The notes below the pieces were generated by a model. The model had not been told where the DNA came from and searched no databases. It saw only the letters and a program-made list of their open reading frames with translations. A stretch of 64,000 nt of DNA, taken from the NCBI RefSeq assembly GCF_004359215.1, contig NC_090610.1:3644001-3708000 (forward strand), given 5' to 3'. Below, piece by piece: positions 9,311 through 21,998 of the stretch. The position numbers were made by a program, and so were the translations under genes. Every line of letters starts with the position of its first letter. Within the stretch, counting starts at the first letter, position 1. The stretch is from Bremia lactucae. Its lineage: Eukaryota > Oomycota > Peronosporomycetes > Peronosporales > Peronosporaceae.

Positions 9311-11273
9311 CTACAAAATGGACAAGAAAACCAAAATTGTCGTGCGCAGGATAATCGCTGCACCGCAAAAAATGGCTGCATAGATCAGAACGACATCGAC
9401 AAGATACGTCTTGTACAGTGGCTGCAAATCGGGCATCGGTACCAAGTGATGCCCACCCAGTTCAGCAACGATAAGTAGCTCAGTAACTGCTCTTTCGACG
9501 CCACCTCCAATCTTCACACGTTTTCCGAGGGATTTGGCATTAGCTTTAAAGTGCGTAGACTCTGTCACCAATATCTTATGTATTGCATCACTCCAAGTGC
9601 TTTCGCCATCTTTGGCTTTGAGTCGCAATCCAGCTCCTGCCCGCACAACGGCATTCACGCCTTCAAATTGTTCTGCAGAGTGTGGAAGACCTAAGATCGG
9701 GACTCCAGCCACAAGAGCCTCTTGAATCGTCGAAAAATCGCCTGCAGTGATCAGTAACGCAATCTCAGGCACTAATGCAAGCACTGTGGCATCATCTAGT
9801 CTGTCGTCGATTATCATGACATTATTATACGGCAAAGAGACGAGCCCCATAGCTTCTTGCTCTTTAGGTGCAAGTCTCCACAATATTCGGGCATTTCCAG
9901 TCTTCAATACGTTCAACTACATGCACCACAAGTCTTTAAATTTGCTTCCAAGACTTGACATTTGACAGTACTTACGATGAATTTGGGGGTCAAGAACTCA
10001 TTCAAGGGGGAGCTAATAAACACGAGCGGTTTGTCGAGATCTTCAGAAGTATGTAACCACGCACTGAGTGCAACTGGAAGCTTGCTATGCCCGACTGTGG
10101 TACTTGTAGCTAATAAATGCTCGCGCTGTAGCGACTCTGACTGCAAGAGACCCACCATTAAAAACTGTGGAACCAAAGGACGAGCTTCATCCAAGCCAAA
10201 AACCGAATTCACAAGCACCAGAACGTGGCCGGGCAATTGATAATTGTAATTAGATCTTTCCAGTCCAACTTCGTGCCGCACAGCGTGGATTTCGTGATAA
10301 ATTCGCACGATTTCGAGTCGAAAACGGAGACGGTAGATGCTATTTAAACACCGCTCCAGTACACTCGTGGTCTATCAAATTTTAGCAAGCCCATTCATTA
10401 ATTTACATAAAACGTCACATTTTATCGTAATTATCCGCTTACATGCATCACATAATTCGAAAATGGGGCCGAAATCGATGCAGGAGGGGCATCCATGTCC
10501 AGCAACAAGTGCGGATTATTTATCACGTAAGGCAGTTGCAACCGATGGCAGATATCAAACCCTGCAAAAGTGTATCGGTCCACAACCACTAAATCTGGTT
10601 GATCGACTGCAAAAGTCGCTAGTAATGCACGATACATTGGGCGTTGAAACGATGCATAATAACGTAAACTATTCGCGTAACTCTCGTAAACGCCAAGGCT
10701 TTCAAAAGCTTTAAGACTTTGTTCGACTGCCCTTCCTTTGCCGACAATATCGTTTAACGAAATAAATTCAAGTCCTTTGAGGTCACGTACCCACGGACGA
10801 CAATTCTCCGGAAGCGCAAAGCCGACACGGACGCCACGCGATAGCAACGCCTCGGCGAGATGCATGAGCGGAAGGACCTTGTCCAATACAGGGATGCTAA
10901 CTAATGCAATGTACAAATCACTTGGCGTTTCGGTATTGTGTGAGATCGCAGTTACAGTCGTGGCTAGGCAACACATCAGTCCCAGTGTCAAAATGACGTT
11001 CACATTTGCTCGCCACTGACGCTGAAGACGTAGCCGCAAAGTTGGCGCTCGATTGCTGCGAGCTTCGTGTGGAAACGAAGAGGGTGGTAACAGATGGACG
11101 TGGTGTATGCGAGTGGCTTGAACGGCAACAGAGCGCAGGATTGGGAGCCTTCGCGATTTAAACGTGGTCATTCGCGCGAGATTACGTCGCTGACGATCAA
11201 AGTCGGTGTGACGATCATGGCTATGTGTGATTGCAAACGGAAAAAAATCGATGCCGTCACGCGATTCTTTCAT
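9311..11273 (-). CDS. UDP-glycosyltransferase, membrane anchored (3 exons)
   Basis: Exons 11273-10443, 10353-9976 and 9916-9311 join in phase, giving up to 604 residues. The first Met could be 11273 or the in-frame MTTFKSRR downstream. A hydrophobic stretch (VNVILTLGLMCCLATTVTA, about residues 92-110) is a signal or signal-anchor. The N-terminal half holds a GT1-type acceptor domain (PLMHLAEALLSRGVRVGFA, DLVVVDRYTFAGFD). The C-terminal donor domain shows the degenerate UGT signature ALLITAGDFSTIQEALVAG then GVPILGLPHSAEQFEG. The protein ends in a transmembrane helix (VVLIYAAIFCGAAIIL) and a very short tail, as in ER UGTs. Sugar and acceptor unknown. The usual HGG of the signature is AGD here, so activity is uncertain. 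Confidence 0.85.
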
Positions 11274-11772
11274 TGTAAGTTAAATTTTATGTTTTTGCTA
11301 CCAGCGAAATTTAGATAGATTATGGCCAAAAATGTGGTTATTTCATTTGTTGTCTAATTTTCCTGATTCGAGCGTTGAGATTTGGGATTCTAATATTTAT
11401 ATTTAAATTTAAAGGATTAGATTATAAGTTGTATTTACTAGTAAAGTACTTGTACGCTGAGAAAGTGCCACAGTATATATCAAATCATTGTTACTAATAA
11501 CAAATCCCGGCCTTGTAATGTGCAAACTGTTGAAAGGACGCGACTGGTGATTTGGAATGGCGCAACCGATGATGTTTAGAGGGCGCAATGAAGATATGCG
11601 ACCCTCGGAACAGGTAGAGCACCTCATAAGTCAGCATGAGAGATTTTAGGTAACGGACGTATAAGCATATAGACCTTGAGCTTTTAATACATGTAGTTAT
11701 TCATTTACAGCCAACTCGACAGGACAAATAACAGGTAATGAGCCCAAGCCCCCGGAAGACCCACCTGCTGCT
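11274..11772. other. Intergenic, nothing recognised
   Basis: About 500 bp between the UDP-glycosyltransferase start and the copia LTR. No coding signature or repeat relation to the rest of the window was seen. Confidence 0.5.
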
Positions 11773-12040
11773 TGAGCGAAGTAGTAAATGGGAAACTAAT
11801 ATGTATTACTTAATCCTACTTGTGCATCACTAATTAGCCTGTCCTAAATTTTTTAATAGGAGATAATCAGTATCTGACACATCATAGAGTATGCGACAGT
11901 GTAACCTAGGTGAGTAATAAGCCCCCAATTTGCACTCACTGTACCTTCTTTGTTTGTATCTTGAAAAGTCGCATTACGTACCTTATCTGCGCGTAACTTG
12001 AAACGTCGCTCTATGCACCTTCTTTGTGCATATTCCACCA
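11773..12040 (-). repeat. Copia element 3' LTR
   Basis: Direct repeat of 16532-16795. On the minus strand it runs TGGTGGAATATGCACAAAG to CTACTTCGCTCA, with TG..CA ends. A purine-rich GAGGAGGAG (12041-12052 region, minus strand) precedes it as a candidate polypurine tract. Many substitutions and small indels separate it from the partner LTR, indicating an old insertion. Confidence 0.85.
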
Positions 12041-15000
12041 CTCCTCCTCTGTCATGCTCACCTCCAAATCTAAGTTGATATGCATCAACTTTCGCAACTC
12101 TTCAATATTGTGAATATCTAGCGCCTTAGTGAGTAAATCACCTAGCATTAACTCGGTTTTCACATAATGAGCTGAAAGTTACCCCTTTTTTAGAATAATC
12201 GCACAAAAATTTGATTCGCATCGATGTGCTTGGCTTTTGTCGACGTTGCTTCACCCGTAAGTTGGCTTATAGCTGCTTGGTTGCCCACGTGCGCAACCAT
12301 AGGTAAGGCTGGCTTCAAATTAATTTCTATAAGCATTTCACGCGCGCCCAATAGGTCCCTTGCAACTTTAAAAGCTGCTACAAACTCGGCTTCCATTATT
12401 GATAAAGCAACCTCCCTTGTTTTTTGGACTTCCAACCAATAGCCATACTGTTGAGGAGTATAATGCCTCTGGTAAGCGACTTGCGATCTTGTTTGTCGGC
12501 TGCAAAGTCAGCGTCACTGTACGACTCCAAACACATGCCGGTAACTTCCCTTGATTCAGCCTCATTTCTAGCTTCTGAGCCTTGATTCCTTTTAAGTAAC
12601 TGGCAATCCTTTTCGCAAGCTTCCAGTCTTGCAGTCTTAGCTTGTGTGTCTGTCTCGTTGCTTTGTGAACCGCGAAAGCTATTTCAGGTCTAGTACACCT
12701 CGATTTCCACAATAATGACCCAACAAGTGATTGAAAATGTTTAATTGAGGGTCCTCCATCCTTAGGTAAGCTCTCGAGAAAGGTGACATCACATCGTTGC
12801 TACTTCGTAGCAGTCGGCGCCAATTGGTGCACGCGCGGGGTTCGCCTCCAGCATTCAATGCTCACGCAAATTTCCGGGATAGTCTCCTCCTGATCTAGGT
12901 TGTAACCTTGAGCATCTTCGAAATTTACACGCATTCCTAGGAACTTGTAAATTGACCCAGATCTTTGATGGATAAAATCTTCAATCCAGTGAAAATATAT
13001 TCTACTGCCCTTGAGATTGTCCCAGTAGCCAGAAGATCATCGACATACACACCTACAACAACGATACCAATATTGTCGCGTTTCCAATAGAGACACATGT
13101 CTGAGATGCATTGCCGAAACCCTGTTTCTTTCACTTTGATGTTGCAATTGGCTCCACAGACGCCAGGCTTGTTTCAAGCCGTACAAATTCTTTCGTAATT
13201 CCAATACAACTTCTTGTTTGTCTTTGACGCCCAAATTTTTGAAAAAATTCAGTACCCAGTTCCATCGACTGCGATAGGTAGAGGTATATCTTTAATCCTG
13301 GCTCTTTATATATATATATATATCCGACTAATCCTGGCTCTTTATCCGACTTAACGTAAGCATTAGGAATATATCCATGCTTGGCTGGAACTCCTCAAGT
13401 GGCCGCCAATGCCAGCAACACTTTAATTGTTGGCATATCCATTTCAGCAGCGAACGTGGATTCATTGTCAATTACATATACCTGCTCGTTACCACTTGCC
13501 ACAAGCCTGGCCTTTAATCGTTCGATGTCTCCATTAGAATCAGTCTTCGTCTTGTACACCCATTTAGTGTGTAAGGCGTTACTGTGGGGCGTCGCTTAAT
13601 CGATACCCACACCTCATTATCTTCCAATGCCTTCAATTCTTCAGTCATTGATATCTTCCACCCTTTGCATTTCGAACTTTTCATGGCTGCACCATATTGC
13701 TTAGGGTCCCTTTCATAGACATGGGTAACGACTTGCGCAGGTCTCATTGGCTCCTCTCGAGCCTGTATTACTTCATTTGACCTAACCTTACTTCTGGTTT
13801 GACGCGCATTTCTTTTCCAGGTCTTAGCCTTTTTATCACCTGTCTTGATCTTGGATTTCGAATGGGATACTTATTCTCCTTTGACCTTCAAAAGCCAACG
13901 TTCTCTAAGAAATTATTCTGGTCCGTGCTCAAAGTTTCAATATTCTGCACGGGTTATGTCACCGTGACCTTAGTAGCTTTCTGCATTAAGACCCTGAAAC
14001 CCTTGACTTCATCACTTTTCCAATGATAATCCCTACCTGTGATCGTTGTGCAAGTGAATTTTTGCCTGGGTTTCGAGACATGGAACCGAAGACCATGATG
14101 TCCCGTAAATCTGGCACTTGATTTGTTAGCACTTCGATTGTGATGCCCGTTTTGCATTTGTACTCGTAGGGCTACAATTAAAAATGTAGGCGGCGTATTC
14201 TACGGCATCACCCCAAAAAATGATAAAGGTAACCGACTAGCGAATATCATTGACATTGCCATATTTAAACTTCCTGTGTATACGCTCTTCTTTGCCATTC
14301 GAAGCTTGATTACGAGCTTTGCTGACTTGACGAGCTACTCCGATAGTTTTGCAAAATAAATCCATTTTTTCGTACTCGCCACCTCCACCTGTACGCAATA
14401 CGTGAATCTTACCAAATCTCCTTTCGAAAAACGCTAAGAAGTGTTCAAACTTCTTTACTGCCTTTTGCTTTGTTGGTGCCAAGAACACCCTGCAATAGTT
14501 GGATTTGTGATCGATAAAGTTGACTAGGTACCTGTTCCCAGTCTGTCGTTAGGCGTCATAGGACCCTTCAAAACTGAACAGACTACCCCCTTCCCCGATT
14601 CGATCTATTGGGGAGTTGATACCTGTGCTTTTTTCGACTAAGCGTTTTTAGTCTGCTTCCCTTGAGCACACGAAATACGTGTTGGTCTTGAGATGCTCGT
14701 TATCATATTTCCAGAGTCTGGTTCCTTTGCCATCCTTTTTAATGGTGTCGTACGAAAGATGACCTAACGTTTGGTAAAAATGATACAATGTACCACTTTA
14801 GTTGTAGGCCCTGGGTGACTTTGGTCCTTCAGCAAGCACAACGATTATCACTTCTTTTGAGGACTTACGATTTTTTCTCAGTGTCCACCACTTGCACGTA
14901 AAGCACATTATGTTTCATGTCAATGTCAAAAATCACCAATCCATCTGACCTTCGTGTCAAAGTGCGATAATTACCGGTATACCCAAGACCGAAACCTTTA

Positions 15001-16531
15001 CACTCGAGCTTTCCATACGAAATAATGTTTCTTGAAAGCTCGGAAGCCAGGTATTTTACCTCGGTAAGTGTGATCTATTTCTCACGACCTTGAGCCATCA
15101 CCGTCAAAACCACATTTCCGACTTGAGTGAGTCGGATTATCTCGCCATCCGCCAAATGGCACTATTGACACGGTTTTGGATTTTCTAGTAGAGATTCTCA
15201 TTTACGAGATGTCTAGTATCCAGGCATCTGAACTCAAGCTTTCAGTAATACCGTTTGAGTTATCCAAATAGTTGCGGTTTATTCTGACCCCCTGAATCGC
15301 CAAAACTATATTTTCGGCTAATTTTCCGTGTCGGCCATTATCTCGAAGTTCTCGTTTGGATTTGCAGTCGAATTTCATGTGTCCGGCTTTACCGCAATTA
15401 TAACACGTGCGGGTTTCCTTGCGCCTCATCTTATCTTCAATGTTGGCCAACACCTCTTTTCCAGAAGCTCGACCCGATCGAGATTCGAGCTCGATCGCTT
15501 GGGCAAAATGAGCCAATTCCTCAGCTTGAACCAAAAAATCGTTTTTTTGGTTGAGCACTTGGCCATCAAAATGGGAACCAAATCAAGGGAGGAGTATCTG
15601 ACAATATTGTCCAGTGCTTGTTGCTCCCTGCCCCCTGCTGCATCGCTGACAGCCACCAAGTATAAAAAATGCTCAGGCCAAGACCGCCTTGCCTCCTTTT
15701 TGTTAGTAAAGAGTTTAATTGCTTGAGCAGCAGTTATTGTTGTCTTGAACGTGTCATGCATCCTCTGCATCACGTATTATAGAGTTGGTAAAACTTGCCA
15801 CCATGAATCCACTTGTTTGCTGATTTATATTTCGGCAGTGCCCGTAAGATATTGTCCGAAAACGTCAGTTTTGACATTTTCAGTCCAAAGAAATCCACAT
15901 GATTCTTGGACCATGTCAACCTGTCTCCAAAACGTCTTTACCCAATCAAAAAAAACTGAACCCAGACCAGCATATACTTCGGTCCAATCGAACTTTCGAA
16001 TTGCCAACTTTCGTTGTCTGGCATACCAGGGGTGGCGCTCGCTAAATCAGCACTGGGAGGCTTCGAGGTTGATACAGAGGAAATTGCACAGGGGTTTGAG
16101 GAATTTCTTGTTCCTCTGTGCCACCCTAGCTCGTGCCCTTGGATGGTACCGATTTTATTCACCCAAAGCATTCGATCCCTCATCAAGGAATCGTCCAAGG
16201 CATCGCGGTGTAGTCGACCAGCGAAATCCGCAACTAGCATGGATGTAAACATCCCACTTTCAATGCACTTCTTAACCTTTCTTCTTCGGCCAACCTGGAT
16301 TGAGAAGCTTCTATCTCCTTCATTCGTTCTTCCATCCCAGTAAGCATATCCATCATCTTGGATAGCGCCTCAGTTTCCGTACCCCTTTCAGAGGTATGAG
16401 GTGGTATGGTTGTTGCCGATACCGACCTAGCCCTTTCGTGACTAGAAGTTGTCGGAAGGTCGACATCACTTGCAGGTGAGTTGGAAGTTGGGCTCGTAAC
16501 CTGTTAAAATGGTGTAGAAAAGGGTAGCTTA
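12041..16531 (-). mobile_element. Ty1/copia internal region, decayed
   Basis: Minus-strand order is gag, protease, integrase, RT, RNase H, the copia order. Gag lies at about 16252-15300 with an intact zinc knuckle CYNCGKAGHMKFDC. The protease site near 15205 reads WILDIS instead of WILDSGA, so the catalytic Asp-Ser-Gly is lost. The integrase core at 14488-14237 (FERRFGKIHVLRTGGGGEY) has Gly where the second catalytic Asp is expected. RT runs 13747-12937 in pieces and keeps YVDDLL. RNase H lies at 12435-12190 (SIMEAEFVAAFKVARD). Frameshifts and stops throughout. Not autonomous. Confidence 0.9.
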
Positions 16532-16795
16532 TGAACGTAGTAGTAAATGGGAAACTAATATTAATTATCTTAATCTTAATTGTGCCTCACTAATTAGCCT
16601 AAATTACTTAATAGGAGTTAATTAGTATCCGACTCATCATAGAGCATGCGACAGTGAAATCTAGGTGAGTAATGAGCCCTTAATTTGCACTCATTGTACC
16701 TTCTTTGTATGTATCTTAAGAAGTCGTATTACTTAACTTCACTGCGCGTAACTTGAAACGTCGCCCTATGCACCTTTTTTGTGCATATTTCAACA
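16532..16795 (-). repeat. Copia element 5' LTR
   Basis: Partner of 11773-12040. On the minus strand it begins TGTTGAAATATGCACAAAAA and ends CTACTACGTTCA. No convincing target-site duplication is seen beside the pair. Confidence 0.85.
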
Positions 16796-16958
16796 GTTTA
16801 CGATAGAAAAATTATTGTAGAACAAGCTACACGATTGGTGAGAGCACGCAAACAGAGTGATCGTATGGACGGAAAAATACTAGTACTGATCGCAGTGGCA
16901 AGCTCGGCGAACTGTCCGAATTCAATTTGTTTTGTAGTACCTCTGCGATGGCACTGCG

Positions 16959-17446
16959 TTGGAGTTAAAGCGGGCAATGCAAACGCGGCTTAATCGTCGT
17001 TGTACCGACTATCTTAAACAAGCATTGGAAATAGCGGACTTCGCCAGTGCGTTTGAACAAGATACAAGAACGCATATAATAAGTGGTGGGCGTCAATCTA
17101 CCTACAGCAAATTTAATACCCACATTGTTAATAGTGAAGCTGAAGTAATTGCTCCTAACGATGGAAGGAAATGCTAGTTATATGATTATATCGGACATAC
17201 CAAAAGATAATGCAAGGTAAAATTGGTGAAAAGCAGCCTTCATTTGCTCCGAGTATTAATATCGCTATTAGCAGTCGGAGACAGACTTGGATTTTTCATA
17301 GTGGCGTCAGCAAGCATTTGGTAAAAGACGTTAGCCTGCTCGAGGACGCGGTCGACTGCTTCGACGAGTTTAAAGCTTCTGATGGACAAGCTATCAAGGT
17401 GACCAAGAAGGATCAAGTCACGTTGCGAGCACCGTGGATGGATTAA
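16959..17446 (+). mobile_element. Copia gag-protease fragment
   Basis: Plus-strand frames with a gag-like helical stretch and then TWIFHSGVSKHLVKD, a degenerate form of the copia protease WILDSGCSKHLVKD-type site (Asp lost). A different copia lineage from the element at 11773-16795 and in the opposite orientation. Confidence 0.65.
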
Positions 17447-17529
17447 TGCACGTGGTTACATTGATCAACGTCTATTCTGCATAGGATCTCACGCACAACC
17501 TGCTATCCTAATGTAAACTCGAAAAAAGG

Positions 17530-17760
17530 GAGCTACACTGAGCAACGAAGATGCGTTCACATCAGTGAAGCATCTTTTGTGAAGGCACCGGTCTTGGCAT
17601 TGCCATACGCGGATAAGCCCTTTAGCGTCGTCTGCGATGCAAGTAATTTTGCAAAAATCGGCAGCACGCACATGCAAAAGGATAACGACGGCGTTGACCG
17701 TGTCATCTCTTATCAGTCCCGGCCTTTAAAGCCGCTAAATCCGCTATTAAAAGCGCACTA
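17530..17760 (+). mobile_element. Gypsy RNase H fragment
   Basis: KAPVLALPYADKPFSVVCDA then VDRVISYQSRPLKP: the RT/RNase H junction of Ty3/gypsy polyproteins with the tethering DASNFA motif. Lies within copia debris, so it is a nested or recombined scrap. Confidence 0.75.
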
Positions 17761-18078
17761 GTGATGGAGCACGAGGGTCAAGGTTAAAATGGAGAAAAGT
17801 GATACTTGTCGTGTGCACGCGGAGCGAGTACGCTGCATTAAGAAATGAGCAAGTCTTTGCGGCACTACCCGCTGCAGATATTTCCGCGAATGTCTTGGGG
17901 GAGTGCACGCTTCTAGACTTGCATGAGCGACTAGGTTATCTAATGTATGACAGAGTTAAAAGAGATAATGGACAGTGAGGCTCAGGCGTTACGCTTCCTG
18001 CATAACTTGTGCTCAAGAAAACAGTACAAGAACGCATAGTCAAAGAAGGACAGCGGTACTCACCCACAAATAATCGAA

Positions 18079-18273
18079 TTGAATAAGCTTAAGCAGCGCG
18101 AATTTGAAGCGATTACTCCCATCGAAGTCTTGACCGGTGTCAGGCTAATTGTAGCTGATTTCGTGGTTTTGGGAATTCCGTTCCAAGGTTGGTATAATCG
18201 TCGGGAAGGATCACGTGTGCGCTTAGTAATAACAGCGGAACATGCCAGAAACGTGGAGGCCATGGGCATTTAG
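18079..18273 (+). mobile_element. Gypsy post-integrase fragment
   Basis: EFEAITPIEVLTGVR resembles the SPIEVLTG region that follows the integrase core in oomycete gypsy polyproteins. Short and isolated. Confidence 0.4.
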
Positions 18274-18773
18274 CGAAGCCGTCATTTACAAAACTTCTTC
18301 GCAAAAAAGACTTTAGGTTAGACCGAGATGTCGAATAACGAAAATAGGCTGTGAAGGAAAGGAATTTATTGGCTAAAATAAAGGATCGTTTAAGCGCAGG
18401 GCAGCGGAAGGGAAAGAATTGTAAGCACAAATAATCAGGGCTGACGCCTCTTTAAGCAAAATAGACGTGAGTGTAAGGCACATGACCACTCAATACATGG
18501 ATACAAATATGTACCGGTTGCAATGGTTAGCCTGATTTAGGGCAATGCGCTCCGAGATCGATTCGATAAAAGCAAACTAGACATGGAGGTTTCCACAATC
18601 AGGAGTCCTGGTCAAACTTTGCTACACTCAAAATGGTTTTCATAAGCTAAAAATCACGCGGACGGGACGCTGGGCCGATTTAAAGGGATACTTGTGGCTT
18701 GCGGTAATATGTGTACCTATATTGTTGATTTCATGACTTTCAGTGCCGTAATGGAGATGACAACGGCATAGCA

Positions 18774-19410
18774 TTGGCGCGATTATGGGGTTTGCCTGCC
18801 CGACATAGAGATGTTCCTATTGCTTATCTTAAAAGCAGACAAGGAGGAGGGCCCGAGATGGCACTTTACGGACCACAAGAAATGGGATTCGACGATGCTA
18901 AAGATTTGAAGCACTATAGACAACAGCAAGGTGGCAATGAAACTTTACAAAAGTCTAAACGGGCTGAAACAGGCTGGGCGTTTGTGAGCACAGGTGCTGC
19001 ATGATACACTTACGGAAATAGGATTTGCACAAATTTATGCCGACAGTGTTTGTACTCGAATGCATCAACGGTCACACTAGTGAGGATCTGCATGGATGAC
19101 CTATTGGTGACTGGCAAGAGAGTCTGCGACATACATCAATTTATACTGACATGGAGGTATTTGAGCCTAAAGTTTTGGGGAAAGTGACCAAGTTTTTGAG
19201 CATTATGTAACGCAATCTCAAGCGATTGTGTACATATTGGAGCAGATCAGTGTGTTCGAGAAGTGCTTGTAGGACTAAGCCTGGAGCAGACTTATCCCGC
19301 ATGTACGCCAATCGATGAAGAACAGGACGGTGAGGACGAGGGTAACCCACTTCCATGTGACGGTGACGGCTCAGTAGAACGTCCAGCTGTGAGGACTTTT
19401 CAGTCATTTA
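18774..19410 (+). mobile_element. Copia reverse transcriptase fragment
   Basis: ARLWGLPARHRDVPIAYLKS is a decayed form of the copia RT motif around GDVPNAYVKA. Downstream frames give remnants of the DDLLVTGK region and of the EVFEPKVLGKVTKFL connection, split by frameshifts. The plus orientation and position fit the gag-protease piece at 16959. Confidence 0.65.
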
Positions 19411-19651
19411 TTGCCTGCTACTGGCTAGTTGCAGGCTAAATAAAAGGCGATTGGGAGTTAATAATTAGGACTTGCACAAATGTCTCGATTGAGAAAGTTT
19501 AAACCCAACGACAATTTTTTTCGCCGAATCTCCAGCGTATTAAAGCAATGTCCACAGTCTGCCAATTTATGGTGTCAAAATTTTCGCAAAGTAGAGTTAA
19601 ATGGCGCCAGCAGCAATCGAAAGTCACTATGTTCGCAATAATGTATGAATA
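19411..19651. other. Spacer before gypsy LTR, nothing recognised
   Basis: A short stretch between copia debris and the family C LTR. No coding similarity was recognised. Confidence 0.4.
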
Positions 19652-20278
19652 AAACGGGGTGTCCCGCTACAAATATATCATTTCCTGTAACAGGTATAAC
19701 AAACATTATTTCCTATAAAGGGAAAAATCTAAGGTGTGTCCAGTTACATAAGTATTATTTTCTACAAGAGGAAAAATCTAACGGGGTGACCCGTTACATA
19801 ATAATATCTAATGTAAGGAATTATAAATATTAGTTCCTATAGGAAGAAGTAATTAAAGAAGTACAACAATATTACCTTTATTAATTTTTTCTTAAATAGT
19901 TCCAGTATTACCAAATTTGAAATAATTGATGTAACAAGACATTAGCTTTATTGATTGATTTAAGTCTATATCGACCCCGACAATCATTAGAAGACACGAT
20001 TGTGCGGTGTTCAAGGAGGTGCCATACTTAATTAGCTATTAATATAATAAGTCCAGTAGTAGATAGAAGATCGTTACATAGGAAATTAAATATATTAATA
20101 GAGTTTTGCTTTTTCTCTATTCTTAAGCCTTAGTCTAGATTTTTAAGCTAATTACCCTTAGCTTCATAGAAACCTTCCTCTGTACCTTTGTACGTGAAGT
20201 TTCGAGGAAATACACGTGCCTGTAATCAGGGTAAGGCTAACTAGTACTTATCAGTACTAGTGAAGGTGCCCCGCTACA
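19652..20278 (+). repeat. 5' LTR of gypsy element, family C
   Basis: Direct-repeat partner of 25922-26856. Shared landmarks include AATAAAGAAGTAC-type sequence, AGTAGATAGAAGATCGTTAC, CCATAGAAACCTT and GTGCCCCGCTACA at the 3' end. Its first 150 bp contain three copies of a hairpin motif ACGGGGTGTCCCGYTACA (about 19654, 19732 and 19780). Internal gag follows directly. Confidence 0.8.
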
Positions 20279-20388
20279 CCTGTTAGCACTTCGTAGTCCG
20301 CTCAACAACCTAAACACGTTCCATCCAACATGTCCTTGTTGGATAAAGAAGGAGGAATTTTCCAGCACCTAAAGAAGGCTATCACGCA

Positions 20389-21609
20389 ATGCGTGAAGGG
20401 TTTACTCATTGGAGTAATTTTGAATGGAGAGCGATCGAACGAATGAGTTCGGTCGTTTGCGGGCCAGCCGTTGGCGCAATGCTGTACACTTTGGGAAGAG
20501 ATGAACTGCGTGCGGCCATAGCTGAGCTCATACAACAAGAACTCGACGAGCCCCATGAGAAAGTAGCCTTGCTTCACCAGCAAGTCTCTCAAATCATCGA
20601 GGTGTTGAGAGAACAGGGCGCTCAACAATTGGAACTGTTGAGACAGCAGCATGTAAATGCCGCTAATGGCCGACGCTTCCGAATCGAAAAATAGAAAACC
20701 GAAAGCTTAAAGATCAAAATCTCTAAGTTTAAGGCAGATGAAACCGACTCCCTTTTAAGATGGTTCGTCGAATTAGACGACGCCATAGAAGCTCGCCGTA
20801 ATAATGCTACGACGAAAGTGAAATTTGGCATGTCCAAATTAGCTGGACGTGCCAAATCTTGGGCCTTGAGTCTCCAGCTTCACGACCCATTAGTCTTTGG
20901 GTCGTATGATGTCGTTAAGACCCGGCTCAGACACACATTTGAGCCGATACGTGCCGCATTCAGGGCTCGAGCCGAGCCCCTGTATTTGAAGCAGGGCAAG
21001 CGTGATCTATGCGCTTATGCCTAACTTACGCGATACCTGGTATCGTTTGTCATCCAATTGATGAAATAACGCAGGCAACTGTGTTTACTAAAGGTCTCGC
21101 AGACGGACCTGTTAAGACCCACCTGTTCCGGCTAGAATTAAAGTTGCTCGACTAAGCGATCTCTACAGCGAAACTGGAGGACTTCAGCCTGAAACAGGCT
21201 TTCGTCCACTTGGGTGCATATTGTCCACCGAGGCGACAAGATAACGGAGGTCCAGAACCCATCGATTTCTCGTACGTAAAGAGCGAGAAACATCGCTCTT
21301 CAAGTTGAAAACGGTTACAAAATATAATCGTTGTCAAAAGACGGGCCACTACGCCTACGAGTGTAGTGCCTCACGACCAGTACCTAAAAATACTGAGCGA
21401 AAAGACCGACCATTCGCTAGGAACAGCGGAGGACTCGGACCCGACGCTCTTGCAAATTCGCAACCGCGAGGTGAATTGCCAAAAACGGTAGGCGTCAATA
21501 GGTGCGGAGCGCCCTACCAATCCGGCAACGTTAAGAGAATTTGCAGGCCTTTTGACGAAACTTGCTCCTCACACGCAAACATTGTGCAACTGCTTCAGGG
21601 GATGAGGTA
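20389..21609 (+). mobile_element. Gypsy gag pseudogene
   Basis: Plus-strand frames read a Leu/Gln coiled coil (VALLHQQVSQIIEVLREQG), then the retrotrans-gag core (LAGRAKSWALSLQLHDP, TRLRHTFEPIRAAFRARAEP) and a knuckle RCQKTGHYAYEC. The first Cys of the CCHC knuckle is replaced by Tyr (KYNRC). Stops occur between the pieces at about 20692 and 21022. Confidence 0.85.
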
Positions 21610-21620
21610 AGCTCATCACC

Positions 21621-21998
21621 TTGAAAATAAAAGTGTCAAATAAGTTGCCGCTTAAGTCCCTAGTCGATTGTAGGCGTCAAACAATTTTAATTGGACGCCA
21701 ATCGCTAGGAGATCGCAGGCTCAATTTATTGAGCGCGTTTCCCTCTGTGATGATGACAGTGCGCCTAGCAACAGGCGCATCTGTAACATCTACGAAACGT
21801 GTAGTTGGTTATTTACACACATTAAAGGGTAAACAGAATGATAATGATTTCATCTTACTAGATTTGGATGACAAAATTGATGTCATCCTTGGAACACCAT
21901 GTCTCAGAAAGTACGAGCTATGCATAAATTGGCAGCATCAAGCCTTGACGATGCCTGCCTGTCGTTCATCAGTTTGCCAACTGGTGGACGTTTTGTAG
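21621..21998 (+). mobile_element. Gypsy aspartic protease pseudogene
   Basis: Retropepsin-like domain with the flap/C-terminal pattern FILLDLDDKIDVILGTPCL. The active-site triad position reads LVDCRRQ where DxG is expected, so the glycine is missing and the enzyme is predicted dead. Confidence 0.8.

Noticed and set aside
13308..13326. TA dinucleotide run
   Set aside because: Simple sequence inside the decayed copia RT region, not informative.
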